From Anaerotignum sp. (GTDB lineage Bacteria > Bacillota > Clostridia > Lachnospirales > Anaerotignaceae), in NCBI GenBank assembly GCA_020024455.1, contig JAHHTU010000005.1, positions 14,761-78,760 on the forward strand: a DNA stretch of 64,000 nucleotides. The letters are read 5' to 3'. Below are positions 52,475 through 61,042 of the stretch, in pieces; position 1 is the first letter of the stretch; each line of letters opens with the position of its first letter. The notes below the pieces were generated by a model. The model worked only from the letters and a program-made list of their open reading frames with translations, had not been told where the DNA came from and searched no databases. The translations under genes and the position numbers were made by a program.

Positions 52475-53218
52475 TTACTGTTGTAATTTTTCTTGTGGAT
52501 TTACTTTCTGTCCATCACGTTCCAAAGAAAATTCCAAATGACTGCCCAAACCAACTTGGTATTTTGTCGGTTTGTCCAATTTGCCAATCATCTGCCCTTT
52601 TGTCACCGTATCCCCCGCTTTTGGCAATTCCTGCTGTAACGGACTGTATGTAGTCCGCCAACCGTCAGCGTGTTCAATCACAATGGTTTTTCCTGCCTCT
52701 GTATCATCTTTGACTTCCACAACCTTACCATCTGCGGAAGCAGATATGGCTGTGCCTTCTTCTGCCGCAATACAAATGTTGTCATTGGTTCTGTATTGTT
52801 CCAGTGTGGGGTCGTAAATGGCTTTTTCCATACTGTATGGCATCACAATCTGTCCACTGACAGGATATGCAAATGTCAAATCTGCCTTTTGTGCCGGTTG
52901 TGGTTCTGTTTTTGGTTTTGGTACTGCGGGGGTTGTTTTTTGTTGTGGCTGTTTTTGTTCTGCTTGTTTATCTGGCTCTGCTCCATCATCTTGACTCATT
53001 TTTTCCCGCTCCAACTGTGCTGTTTCAAAACTTGGTGTTTGAGAAACGGTGGCAGGAGAAACCTGTTCTGTTTGATTTTGTTGTGTTTCTTCATTTTTTT
53101 GTGCAGGTGCTTTTTCCCATGCATAATAGGTCAAACCGCCACCCAATGCAATCACACAAAGCCCCATAGAAACCAATATTGCTGTCATTTTTCTTTCATT
53201 TCTTTTTCCATTCTTCAT
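52475..53218 (-). CDS. SpoIIQ-like forespore membrane protein with degenerate LytM domain
   Basis: 247 residues: a short cytoplasmic segment, one membrane helix (about 12-30), a low-complexity Gln/Glu/Pro/Lys spacer (about 40-110) and an M23/LytM fold (about 120-245). The zinc ligands are lost: the HxGxD loop appears as NDNIC and the HLH motif as HLEF. So it is probably not a peptidase, as in Bacillus SpoIIQ. SpoIIQ joins SpoIIIAH across the septum for forespore engulfment and channel formation. The ATG at 53218 follows GGAGGTG. The start is preceded by a perfect sigma-F promoter, and spoIID lies upstream, as in Clostridia. Confidence 0.88.
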   Translation of the reverse strand: MKNGKRNERKMTAILVSMGLCVIALGGGLTYYAWEKAPAQKNEETQQNQTEQVSPATVSQTPSFETAQLEREKMSQDDGAEPDKQAEQKQPQQKTTPAVPKPKTEPQPAQKADLTFAYPVSGQIVMPYSMEKAIYDPTLEQYRTNDNICIAAEEGTAISASADGKVVEVKDDTEAGKTIVIEHADGWRTTYSPLQQELPKAGDTVTKGQMIGKLDKPTKYQVGLGSHLEFSLERDGQKVNPQEKLQQ

Positions 53219-53238
53219 TCGATTGACACCTCCAAAGC

Positions 53239-53268
53239 TAGTTTTGCCCATCAATCGCTGTTTTATAC
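53239..53268 (-). promoter_or_regulatory. Perfect sigma-F promoter for the spoIIQ-like gene
   Basis: Minus-strand GTATA (53264-53268), 15-base spacer, GGCAAAACTA (53239-53248). It matches the Bacillus sigma-F consensus GYWTA, 15 bp, GGnRAnAnTW at every position. Confidence 0.8.
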
Positions 53269-54219
53269 AATATGGTCAAAAGAAATTCCTGTATAATAAT
53301 GTTGCAAAATTGCATGGTATGTCATACCCTCATCTGCCAATGCTTTTGCACCGTATTGGCTCATGCCTGCACCATGTCCATACCCTTTTGTGGTAAATAC
53401 AAAATCATCACCGTTTCGGTCGACGGTAAAATCTGCACTACGTAGTCCCAATGCCTGCCGTACCTGTAAGCCCGTCAATGTTTTACTTCCGACTGTCACT
53501 TGTTGTATGTATCCCGCTGGACTACGCTTGATATTGTCAAAGGACAATGCTTCTGCCGAAACACCAATATCTCCATAACTGGATAATGCCTGTTTGACTG
53601 CCTTTGCACTTTTTGTCACAGTCACCGAATTGTCCGGTGCTTGCAAATCCCCACGACTGTCCACACTTTTCAAATATGGAATTTTCTGTACCCATACATT
53701 TTCTGAATTTTCCGTTTTACCACAGCTTTGTGCATGGAATACTGCAAGGATTGGTTCTCCCTCATACACCATAATTTCGCTTTCTGTTTCTGCCACCAAC
53801 TGTTTTATCTTTTTTGCATATGTTTCGTATTGCTGCCCCCACTTTTTTCTTTGGGCTGCCTCATCTGCATAAGCCTGTCCCACATCATATAATACTTTTG
53901 TACTACCTGTTTCCTCCATTTTACGCACTTGGTATGTTCTGGCTGCCACTGCCTGTGCTTTCAATGCCTCATCTGGAAAAGATGCCGGCATTTCTGCCGC
54001 CACCACCCCCACCACATACGCCTCTAATGCATGGTTTGCTTTTTGCGGCTTTGTCTTTTTTTGTTCTGCCTGCATATAGTCTTGCAATCCGTATAATACC
54101 TTTGCTTCCTGCATATGTTGTTGTTGAAAGCCGCCCATTGCCATTGTCACCAACAATGGAATACCAATCGTTGCCAAACACAAATATCCCAACACAATCC
54201 ATATGATTTTTTTTCGCAT
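53263..54219 (-). CDS. spoIID: Stage II sporulation protein D, peptidoglycan hydrolase
   Basis: 318 residues. An N-terminal membrane anchor (about 5-25) precedes the SpoIID domain, with VVGVVAAEMPASFPDEALKAQAVAARTY (which includes the catalytic Glu), FHAQSCGKTENSENVW, and GYGHGAGMSQYGAKALADEG near the end. It is a lytic transglycosylase that acts with SpoIIM/SpoIIP in engulfment. The ATG at 54219 follows GAGGGG by 11 nt; a GTG at 54228 overlaps that site. The stop lies 45 nt before the SpoIIQ-like start. A weak sigma-E-like promoter lies ahead. Confidence 0.95.
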   Translation of the reverse strand: MRKKIIWIVLGYLCLATIGIPLLVTMAMGGFQQQHMQEAKVLYGLQDYMQAEQKKTKPQKANHALEAYVVGVVAAEMPASFPDEALKAQAVAARTYQVRKMEETGSTKVLYDVGQAYADEAAQRKKWGQQYETYAKKIKQLVAETESEIMVYEGEPILAVFHAQSCGKTENSENVWVQKIPYLKSVDSRGDLQAPDNSVTVTKSAKAVKQALSSYGDIGVSAEALSFDNIKRSPAGYIQQVTVGSKTLTGLQVRQALGLRSADFTVDRNGDDFVFTTKGYGHGAGMSQYGAKALADEGMTYHAILQHYYTGISFDHIV

Positions 54220-54241
54220 ACTTGCCACTTCCCCTCACAAA

Positions 54242-54270
54242 AGCATATGCAAAAAAAGAAAAAAACATAC
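54242..54270 (-). promoter_or_regulatory. Candidate sigma-E promoter for spoIID
   Basis: Minus-strand GTATGTT (54264-54270), 14-base spacer, CATATGCT (54242-54249). It fits the sigma-E pattern at 5 of 7 and 6 of 8 positions. Confidence 0.4.
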
Positions 54271-54298
54271 GAAAAAAAGAGGGAGTTCCCTCTTTTCT
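54269..54298 (-). terminator. Intrinsic terminator after the 54298 membrane protein gene
   Basis: Minus-strand AAGAGGGA and TCCCTCTT form a stem around AC, then seven T residues. Confidence 0.8.
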
Positions 54299-55089
54299 CA
54301 ATAAATCCAATATACCCAAATACCTGCTGCCATCACCAAACACAATAAAACCGTACCGATTTTTGCATCACGACGTTCCACTTTTTTGGCTCGCTCCAAC
54401 CATTCCGGTTTTCCCAAATCCTTAACATACAATCCACCGAAAATGCCGATTTGTACTTGCAGGCATATCCGTTCTTCCCTTTTTAATATCTCGTATGACC
54501 GTCTGGTCAACTGAAAACAGTATATCACACCGTTTTGTATGCCTTCCAGATAATAATTTTTGCGTAGACCGTGTTCCATACCGATGGCGTTGGTGCGAAA
54601 ACATTTACAATGAATGAGGCGTAATTCTTGTTTTTTGCAATATATGCGGTCGCAGGCTGTGTATACCATGCGGGTATAAATATAATTCAACCAGCACAAA
54701 ACAACCATAACACCGACAAATATAGGTGTTTGGAGCATTGTATTTTGCATCATACCCATCGGCAAATAAACGGTCATACCCATAAACACATAGCACAACA
54801 ATACCAGCAATACCACATATATTATCCAAAACAGTATGGGGTGTTGTTTTCTTTTGTGTATATCCCACAGCTTGACATCTGCCATACCACGTCTGCAAAC
54901 CAAAAACAACGTCATACAAATCAGTATCACCAAACCATTGATTTGTCTACCAACATCATGTCCAATCGTTATCACAATCAGGGGAACGAGCCAACCTGTC
55001 AACAAAGCCCAGCCTTTTCTTCCTGTTACCGCTGCTGTAAACACACAAATATATGCAATCAGCCATAAGCCAATCCCCAACCATTCCAT
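54298..55089 (-). CDS. Unknown polytopic membrane protein
   Basis: 263 residues with six to seven membrane helices: three before residue 65, two at about 85-110 and one at about 120-140, then a soluble stretch (about 145-240) and a last helix at 245-262. The soluble stretch has several Cys and basic residues (RIYCKKQELRLIHCKCFR) and no named motif. It is upstream of spoIID and follows the radical SAM gene by 28 nt. Not recognised. Confidence 0.65.
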   Translation of the reverse strand: MEWLGIGLWLIAYICVFTAAVTGRKGWALLTGWLVPLIVITIGHDVGRQINGLVILICMTLFLVCRRGMADVKLWDIHKRKQHPILFWIIYVVLLVLLCYVFMGMTVYLPMGMMQNTMLQTPIFVGVMVVLCWLNYIYTRMVYTACDRIYCKKQELRLIHCKCFRTNAIGMEHGLRKNYYLEGIQNGVIYCFQLTRRSYEILKREERICLQVQIGIFGGLYVKDLGKPEWLERAKKVERRDAKIGTVLLCLVMAAGIWVYWIY

Positions 55090-55117
55090 AAAGCAAAACC
55101 TCTGTTATCCTGCCATA

Positions 55118-55990
55118 TCAAATGCCACGGAACATATCGGAACGGAAACGACTGCGTTTACGGCTTTCTTCAATCTGTGCCAAAATGATATTTCTTTCTT
55201 TGTTTAAGGTACCACCCAGTGCAATATAGTTGGAAGCATGGTTTGCACGAAACACCGTCCCCTCTGCATCTACATTTCGGATAAACAACTCTGTTTCGTC
55301 CAACACTTCCTGCGGGTCTAACAATGTAAATTCACCACGGTTATGTTGGTGATACAATTCTGTATCGGGTTCAATCATCAGTGTCAAAAAGCCGATATAT
55401 TCGGGTTTGATTGCAGAAACCACTCTTGCACTGTTGCGTGCGTGTTCTCTCCATCTTTTTTTGCCGCCCAAACCGGAAATCAGTGTCATAGACAAAATCA
55501 TGCCGGCAGCTTTTATTTTTTGCCCTGCCTCAATCATTTCAGCTGATGTTACGCCCTTTTTGGTTTCACGCAAGACATCATCATCACCGCTTTCCAAGCC
55601 CATATACACCATATCCAATCCTGCCTCTTTGAGTTGACGCAGTTCTTCCGGTGTTTTGCCCAAAATATCTTTTGGTGCACCATATACGGAAATACGTTCC
55701 ACCTCAGGGAAGTACGCATGACATTTATCCAGAATATAAAGCAAATCTTCTGTTTTAACAATCAACGCATCGCCATCTGCCAAGAAAATACGACGTACTT
55801 GTATGCGGCTGTAATAATTTCTTGCCATTTCCAAATCTTCCACCACTTCTTCCAGTGGACGAATACGGAAACTTTTATCTTTATACATATTACAGAATGT
55901 GCAGGTATTTCTTGCACAACCGATGGTCAGTTGTATAATCAAGCTGCCTGCTTCACTTGGCGGTCTGTAAACGGTTCCTTCATATCTCAT
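55118..55990 (-). CDS. Radical SAM protein of the CX4CX2C subfamily
   Basis: 290 residues. The iron-sulfur motif GCARNTCTFCNMY gives C-x4-C-x2-C; the common form is C-x3-C-x2-C. The TIM-barrel follows with the GxIxGxE-like YMGLESGDDDVL, and LISGLGGKKRWREHARNSARVV. It belongs to the clostridial family with the N-terminal YRPPSEAGSLIIQLTIGC; its function is unknown to me. It has no visible partner gene in this window and is likely transcribed with the membrane protein that follows. Confidence 0.85.
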   Translation of the reverse strand: MRYEGTVYRPPSEAGSLIIQLTIGCARNTCTFCNMYKDKSFRIRPLEEVVEDLEMARNYYSRIQVRRIFLADGDALIVKTEDLLYILDKCHAYFPEVERISVYGAPKDILGKTPEELRQLKEAGLDMVYMGLESGDDDVLRETKKGVTSAEMIEAGQKIKAAGMILSMTLISGLGGKKRWREHARNSARVVSAIKPEYIGFLTLMIEPDTELYHQHNRGEFTLLDPQEVLDETELFIRNVDAEGTVFRANHASNYIALGGTLNKERNIILAQIEESRKRSRFRSDMFRGI

Positions 55991-56105
55991 ATTTCATCTC
56001 TCCCAATTTTTGTTAAATTTTATTTTTGCAAAACATAAATCATTTGTGTCTATGCTCCATTATACTCATAAATACACAAAATTATCAATACCCCATTTGT
56101 TTCAT

Positions 56106-56134
56106 TTGACAATACATTGTTTTTTGGCTATAAT
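56106..56134 (+). promoter_or_regulatory. Consensus sigma-A promoter for the ncRNA candidate
   Basis: Perfect TTGACA (56106-56111), 17-base spacer, perfect TATAAT (56129-56134). Confidence 0.9.
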
Positions 56135-56140
56135 AAATCA

Positions 56141-56394
56141 TGAAATTTTATCGGCATTTGTTTTTGAAACAGGCGAACGGACAAAGCTTTTGCGGGGGAA
56201 AAGGCAGCATTTGCGGCTGTTTTTTTCTTTGTTTTGTTTTGTGTAATGGTCTGTTTCAAAATCCGAGCGGTTTTGCAAAAAGCTGCATTTTGCAGTCCCC
56301 CATTCCTTTTTCAAAACCACTTGCGGCATCAAATTGCTCGATAAAATTGGCTGTTTTTACAGCCAAAAAGGGACGGGTTACCGTCCCTTTTTTT
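56141..56394 (+). ncRNA. Candidate structured small RNA, 6S-like
   Basis: About 250 nt that follow a consensus promoter and end at a terminator. AATTTTATCG (56144-56153) pairs with CGATAAAATT (56339-56348), closing a long stem that continues as GCATTTG with CAAATTGC. Inside, GGGGGA can pair with TCCCCC and GCAGC with GCTGC, which leaves internal loops: a rod with bulges like 6S RNA. No known RNA family motif (RNase P, tmRNA, SRP) was seen. The ATG at 56141 has no ribosome-binding site, and the reading frame from it is unlike a protein. Confidence 0.6.
56365..56394. terminator. Terminator shared by the ncRNA candidate and the S-layer-like gene
   Basis: GGGACGG (56370-56376) pairs with CCGTCCC (56381-56387), then seven T residues. 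AAAAA precedes it, so it works both ways. Confidence 0.88.
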
Positions 56395-56398
56395 GCTT

Positions 56399-59053
56399 TT
56401 ATTTTATTTTTTCTACAACACCACTGCGGTCAAAGGAAAGTGATACTTTTTCACCTTTGAACACATCATTTAATTTTTCTATATCATCTACACCGCAGGC
56501 ATCTGCCAATTTGGCTTTGGAAACGGTATAAAACGCATATGTATTGCCTTTTTTGGTTTTGATGCTTACCACACCATCATCATATTCCACAAATTCGCCT
56601 TCTGCTTCTTTCACAGTTGCATCAATGCGTTCTACTTTATCTGTGTCACTGACACTGGCTTCGATGTAAATTTTGATATCACCATCTTCAATCATATCTT
56701 TTAATGTATAAATAGAGCTGTAAGCAAAACTTTGACTATCCACAGCTGTTTTGGAATCCATACGATATGTTTTGGAGGAACCGGACAATTTCAAACCATC
56801 TTTTGCACTTTCTGCGTCCCCTTTCACTCTTTTCACACCGCTGTTATATGCACTGTCTGTGACAACAATTTTGTTGATTTCCCCATTATTGTTAAATTCC
56901 AATTCTATGCCGGAACCAACATATCCTGCTGTCTCAATATCCTCCGCCGTGTAAGCATCACTGTCTGTTTTGGGATTGCTGACCGTATTGATTTTGAATT
57001 GAGAGCCATCAGAAGCCTCAAATGTCAATTCTTTGGCACCTTTATCGTATTCTACCAATTTTCCTTTTGCAGCAGTCAATTTTGCATCAATCTCAATGAT
57101 TTTACGGTCTGCATCTGCTTTGATTTCCGCATACAATTTGACATCATCACAATTTGCCATTCTTTCCAATACATTCAAAGAAGAAGTCAGTGCACCTTGT
57201 ATGGTCAAAGGATTGATTGTTTCCCCATCTTTTTTGACATTGTATTTATTCAACAATGTGTATTCTGTGGAAGATGTTTCAAATTTGAATTTGCCGTCTT
57301 TGATGTAGGCAACCGTGCCTTTTCTTTCAGAGGCTTCGTCTTCGTCCCAAGCACCACTGGTATTGGACAGATAAATTTCTGTAATTTTTCCGCCTTTGTT
57401 GAACCCTACTTTTGCATATACCGTATCATTTGCATTGTCATAATAGCTTTCTGCTGTTTTGAATTTGACATCATTGAACTTTTTATCGTCCCAAACATAG
57501 AATGACACATCACTGGTAGACTTAAATTCATGAGTTTCTACTTTGCCGGCAAAAGACAAAATGATACGGTCTTTATTCAAACCTTTCACTTTATAAGTGG
57601 AAGAGTTTTTTGCATCATCTCGGAATGTATCTTCGGACATCACAATTTTTTTGGCTTTTTCATCTTTATTGATTGTGATTTTGATATATGTTGTGCCGGC
57701 ATCTGCCAATTTTTTCAAATCAACGGCATCTGCTTTTTTATCCCCAATATAAAATTTACAATCGGAAGCAAACTTTGCAACTTTGTTTGCACTACTTCCG
57801 GACATTTTATAAGATACCGCATCATCACGGAATTCAGAAACTTCACCTGTATGTGTATATTCATCTTCCAGTGTCAGATATACTGCGGTTGCATATGTAA
57901 TATCTTTATGATTGCCGTCTACTTTTTTGCTTTCTGTTTTTGTCAGCAGACCAACACGGGCATATTTGTCAGTGTTGTTCTCGATTGCTTTTTTGGCATC
58001 TTTTTCCGTCACTTTTTTGCCATCTAAATAGAATGTACAATTTGTATCCATTTCATATTTTGTTGTTTCACCTGTGTTTTCGCTTTCCACATTCAAAATG
58101 CCGCCTTTCAGAGAAACCACATAGCCTGTCACATCATATTTTGCCTGTGCAGATGCTTCTTCGTGCAACAGATATATTTTCGAAATGATATTTCCATCAA
58201 ACACCAGACTGACTTTGTCCCCTTCTGACAGCGCACTGACTGCAAATTCCTTACTGCCGTCTTTGTTGTATATTTTCACCTTGCCATCAATCAAAGTCAA
58301 CTGTTTGCGTTCTCCGTTTTCCATTGTTACATCTACATCATAAGAAGAACCGTCATAATTTGTGATTTTTGTGATTTCACCTTTATCTGCCAATTCATTT
58401 GTCAACAAATCATAGGTTTTATTCATCAAAACAGCCATTTCCGCACGGGAAATGTTTGCTTTTGGATTGAAATTGTTGTTTGTGTCGCCGGATATAATCC
58501 CCAAACGTGTCAACAAGTCCACATACGGCATTGCCGTATTGGAAATCAAATACGCATCGTTGTATTTCACACCTTTGCCCGCCATAATATCATATTTTTC
58601 AGCAAGTGCTTTCCCGAACATCATCACAACGTCTTGTCTGGTTGCCGGATTCGCTTTTGCATTTGTTGTAAATTTTGTAATATCCACCGCACTCAGCACA
58701 CCCGATGCCAAGCCATAAGATACGCTATATTGTGACCAAGTCGGTATTTTATAAGAAGTCAGCAAAGATTGATACATCACCTGACTGTTTGGTGCAACAG
58801 ATTGCAAGCTGTTTGTTCTGCTCAAAACATTATAAAGCATCAACATGGTTTCGCTGTATGTCACATTATTTTTCCCACGAAATGTGCCATCTTGATACCC
58901 ACTAATCAAGCCTTTTTCCGCAACAGACAATATGGTGCTTGCTGCCCATGGCTGCTCATTGATATCCTTAAAATTACTTGCTGCATATGTATGCATTGGC
59001 AAACTGCCTGCAAAAAGCATTGCCGCCAATGCCATTGTTATTTTGCGTTTCAT
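56399..59053 (-). CDS. Large S-layer-homology (SLH) surface protein
   Basis: 884 residues. A signal peptide (to about 24, PMHTYA) precedes three SLH repeats at about 25-75, 80-150 and 155-210, with SGYQDGTFRGKNNVTYSE and SGDTNNNFNPKANISRAEMAVLMNKTYD. SLH domains bind pyruvylated wall polymer. The remaining 670 residues are beta-rich and repetitive: modules of about 80-90 residues with GEVxxxxxxxVxxxxG and D.V.L.FD..G.I..I patterns, of unknown fold. The protein ends with VSLSFDRSGVVEKIK. AGGAGG precedes the ATG. No enzyme or adhesin signature was seen; it may be a structural S-layer component. Confidence 0.85.
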   Translation of the reverse strand: MKRKITMALAAMLFAGSLPMHTYAASNFKDINEQPWAASTILSVAEKGLISGYQDGTFRGKNNVTYSETMLMLYNVLSRTNSLQSVAPNSQVMYQSLLTSYKIPTWSQYSVSYGLASGVLSAVDITKFTTNAKANPATRQDVVMMFGKALAEKYDIMAGKGVKYNDAYLISNTAMPYVDLLTRLGIISGDTNNNFNPKANISRAEMAVLMNKTYDLLTNELADKGEITKITNYDGSSYDVDVTMENGERKQLTLIDGKVKIYNKDGSKEFAVSALSEGDKVSLVFDGNIISKIYLLHEEASAQAKYDVTGYVVSLKGGILNVESENTGETTKYEMDTNCTFYLDGKKVTEKDAKKAIENNTDKYARVGLLTKTESKKVDGNHKDITYATAVYLTLEDEYTHTGEVSEFRDDAVSYKMSGSSANKVAKFASDCKFYIGDKKADAVDLKKLADAGTTYIKITINKDEKAKKIVMSEDTFRDDAKNSSTYKVKGLNKDRIILSFAGKVETHEFKSTSDVSFYVWDDKKFNDVKFKTAESYYDNANDTVYAKVGFNKGGKITEIYLSNTSGAWDEDEASERKGTVAYIKDGKFKFETSSTEYTLLNKYNVKKDGETINPLTIQGALTSSLNVLERMANCDDVKLYAEIKADADRKIIEIDAKLTAAKGKLVEYDKGAKELTFEASDGSQFKINTVSNPKTDSDAYTAEDIETAGYVGSGIELEFNNNGEINKIVVTDSAYNSGVKRVKGDAESAKDGLKLSGSSKTYRMDSKTAVDSQSFAYSSIYTLKDMIEDGDIKIYIEASVSDTDKVERIDATVKEAEGEFVEYDDGVVSIKTKKGNTYAFYTVSKAKLADACGVDDIEKLNDVFKGEKVSLSFDRSGVVEKIK

Positions 59054-59116
59054 ATCTGTATACCTCCTAAAATATCGAAATACCACTATATCTTATATGC
59101 ATATTGTTATTTTTTT

Positions 59117-59144
59117 AGTGTATCATATTTATATATAATTGCAA
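59117..59144 (-). promoter_or_regulatory. Sigma-A promoter for the S-layer-like gene
   Basis: Minus-strand TTGCAA (59139-59144), 16-base spacer, TACACT (59117-59122). Confidence 0.55.
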
Positions 59145-59197
59145 AGTATTTCCATACGGAAACATATGTGTAATTTTTGGAAACCGACAAACCGTTT

Positions 59198-59232
59198 TAT
59201 AAAAAGCATGAGAATATTCTCATGCTTTTTCT
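59198..59232 (-). terminator. Terminator over the stop of the phosphoglucomutase gene
   Basis: AAAAAGCATGAGAAT pairs with ATTCTCATGCTTTTT; the TGA stop lies inside the stem. Confidence 0.85.
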
Positions 59233-60962
59233 GATGATACCTGTTCTATTTTTGCATCAATATCTTGCTCCAAGATAGCTGCTTTTTGTTTAGCTTCCTG
59301 CATCGTATCACCTTTGACACCAATATAAAATTTCAGCTTTGGTTCTGTGCCGGAAGGACGCACACACAGCCAAGAACCGTCTGCCAATGTATAATACACC
59401 ACATCGGAAGGCGGGAATGTACTCTTTGTTTCCTCCCCTGTTTGCATATTTGTGATAACCTGTGTTTTATAATCTTTTGCCACTGTGACAGCAATACCGC
59501 CAAATGTTTTTGGAATATCTTTGCGGAAAGATGCCATAATGTTTTGAATTTTTTCCACACCGTCTAATCCTTTTAATGTAATGGCTTTGACGGTATCCTG
59601 ATAACAGCCGTATGTTGCATACAGCTTTTGCAAACCATCATATAATGTCATGCCTTTTTGTTTGTAATATGCTGCCATTTCACAAATCAATACCGTTGCC
59701 ACAACCGCATCTTTATCTCTTGCATAAGTACCTGCCAAACAGCCATAGCTTTCTTCAAAACCAAACAAGAACGTATGACTGCCGGTTTCTTCAAAGTTTT
59801 TGATTTTTTCACCGATAAACTTGAATCCTGTCAAAACTTCCATTTGTTCCACACCATATGCCTTGCAAATGGGGGCAATCAATTCCGTGCTGACAATGGT
59901 TTTAATCACAGCACCATTTTTGGGTAATGTACCGTTTGCTTTTTTCTGAGAAAGAATATACTCTGTCAACAAAGCCCCAACCATGTTGCCTGTCAATACC
60001 ACAAATTCGCCTTTGTCATCACGCACCATTGCACCCACACGGTCACAATCCGGGTCTGTCCCCACAATGATATCTGCGTCCACTTGTTCCGCCAATGCTT
60101 TTGCCAATGTAAACACTTTGGGGTCTTCTGGATTGGGGTAGCCGACTGTGGTAAAATCTGCATCGGGCTGTTCTTGTTCTTTGACAATATGCACATGACA
60201 AAACCCTGCTTTTTCCAATGCACGACGTACCGGCAAATTACCGGAGCCATGAATGGGTGTATATACAATTTTCAAATCATCTGCCATTTGTGCAATCAAT
60301 GCTTTGTTCTGGCATTGTGCCAAAACATTTGCATCATAGGCATCATCTACTTCTTTTCCAATATAAGTAAACAGACCTGCTTTTTGTGCTTCTTCCAATG
60401 ATATCTCTTTGATTTCGCCAAAACCGGATACGGCATTGACTTCTTGTATGATATCTCTATCTCTTGGTGCAACCACCTGTGCACCATCTGCCCAATATAC
60501 TTTATAGCCGTTGTATTCCGGCGGATTATGACTTGCAGTAATCACAATCCCTGCGGTGCAACCCAATTCTCTGACTGCAAAAGACAACATCGGTGTTGGT
60601 CGCAAACTTGGATATACATACGCTTTGATACCGTTTGCTGCCAATACCAAGCCCGCAATCTGTGCAAACTCAGGTGACATATGACGGGAATCATATGCAA
60701 TGGCAACACCTTTTTGTTGTGTGCCTTCTTTTAAGATATAATTGGCAAGTCCTTGTGTGGCACGCCCTACGGTATAACGGTTCAAACGATTGCTCCCTGC
60801 CCCGATAATCCCACGCAAACCACCGGTACCAAATTCCAATTCTTTATAAAAACGTTCTTTGATTTCTTTTGCATCATCTGCAATTTCCTGCAATTCTTGC
60901 TTTGTCTGTGCATCAATCGCAGGGTCTGTCAGCCATTGTTGGTATCTATCCATTTCGTTCAT
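59220..60962 (-). CDS. pgcA: Phosphoglucomutase/phosphomannomutase, PgcA type
   Basis: 580 residues, alpha-D-phosphohexomutase. Domain 1 has FGTGGLRGIIGAGSNR; the phosphoserine loop is TASHNPPEYNGYK (about 143-155); the metal loop is GTDPDCDR (about 300-307); the sugar loop is FGFEESYG; and the C-terminal phosphate loop RPSGTEPKLKFY. It interconverts glucose 6-phosphate and glucose 1-phosphate for glycogen, wall polymer and UDP-glucose synthesis. GGGAGG precedes the ATG. Its neighbours are the S-layer-like gene and a PEGA gene. Confidence 0.95.
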   Translation of the reverse strand: MNEMDRYQQWLTDPAIDAQTKQELQEIADDAKEIKERFYKELEFGTGGLRGIIGAGSNRLNRYTVGRATQGLANYILKEGTQQKGVAIAYDSRHMSPEFAQIAGLVLAANGIKAYVYPSLRPTPMLSFAVRELGCTAGIVITASHNPPEYNGYKVYWADGAQVVAPRDRDIIQEVNAVSGFGEIKEISLEEAQKAGLFTYIGKEVDDAYDANVLAQCQNKALIAQMADDLKIVYTPIHGSGNLPVRRALEKAGFCHVHIVKEQEQPDADFTTVGYPNPEDPKVFTLAKALAEQVDADIIVGTDPDCDRVGAMVRDDKGEFVVLTGNMVGALLTEYILSQKKANGTLPKNGAVIKTIVSTELIAPICKAYGVEQMEVLTGFKFIGEKIKNFEETGSHTFLFGFEESYGCLAGTYARDKDAVVATVLICEMAAYYKQKGMTLYDGLQKLYATYGCYQDTVKAITLKGLDGVEKIQNIMASFRKDIPKTFGGIAVTVAKDYKTQVITNMQTGEETKSTFPPSDVVYYTLADGSWLCVRPSGTEPKLKFYIGVKGDTMQEAKQKAAILEQDIDAKIEQVSSEKA

Positions 60963-61042
60963 TTGTGTTCCTCCCTTATACTTTCTGTTATCATCATGAT
61001 TATACTGTTTGTCGGCATCAAAAACAGCATTTGATATCTTTT

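Noticed and set aside
56140..56460. A 106-codon frame over the ncRNA candidate
   Set aside because: No ribosome-binding site, and it runs through the shared terminator.
56732..57505. A 257-codon plus-strand open frame opposite the S-layer-like gene
   Set aside because: Cys/Phe-rich shadow of a long coding strand.
60963..61042. TATAAT upstream of pgcA as a promoter
   Set aside because: A -10 is visible, but no acceptable -35 lies 16-18 bp ahead, so it was not listed.
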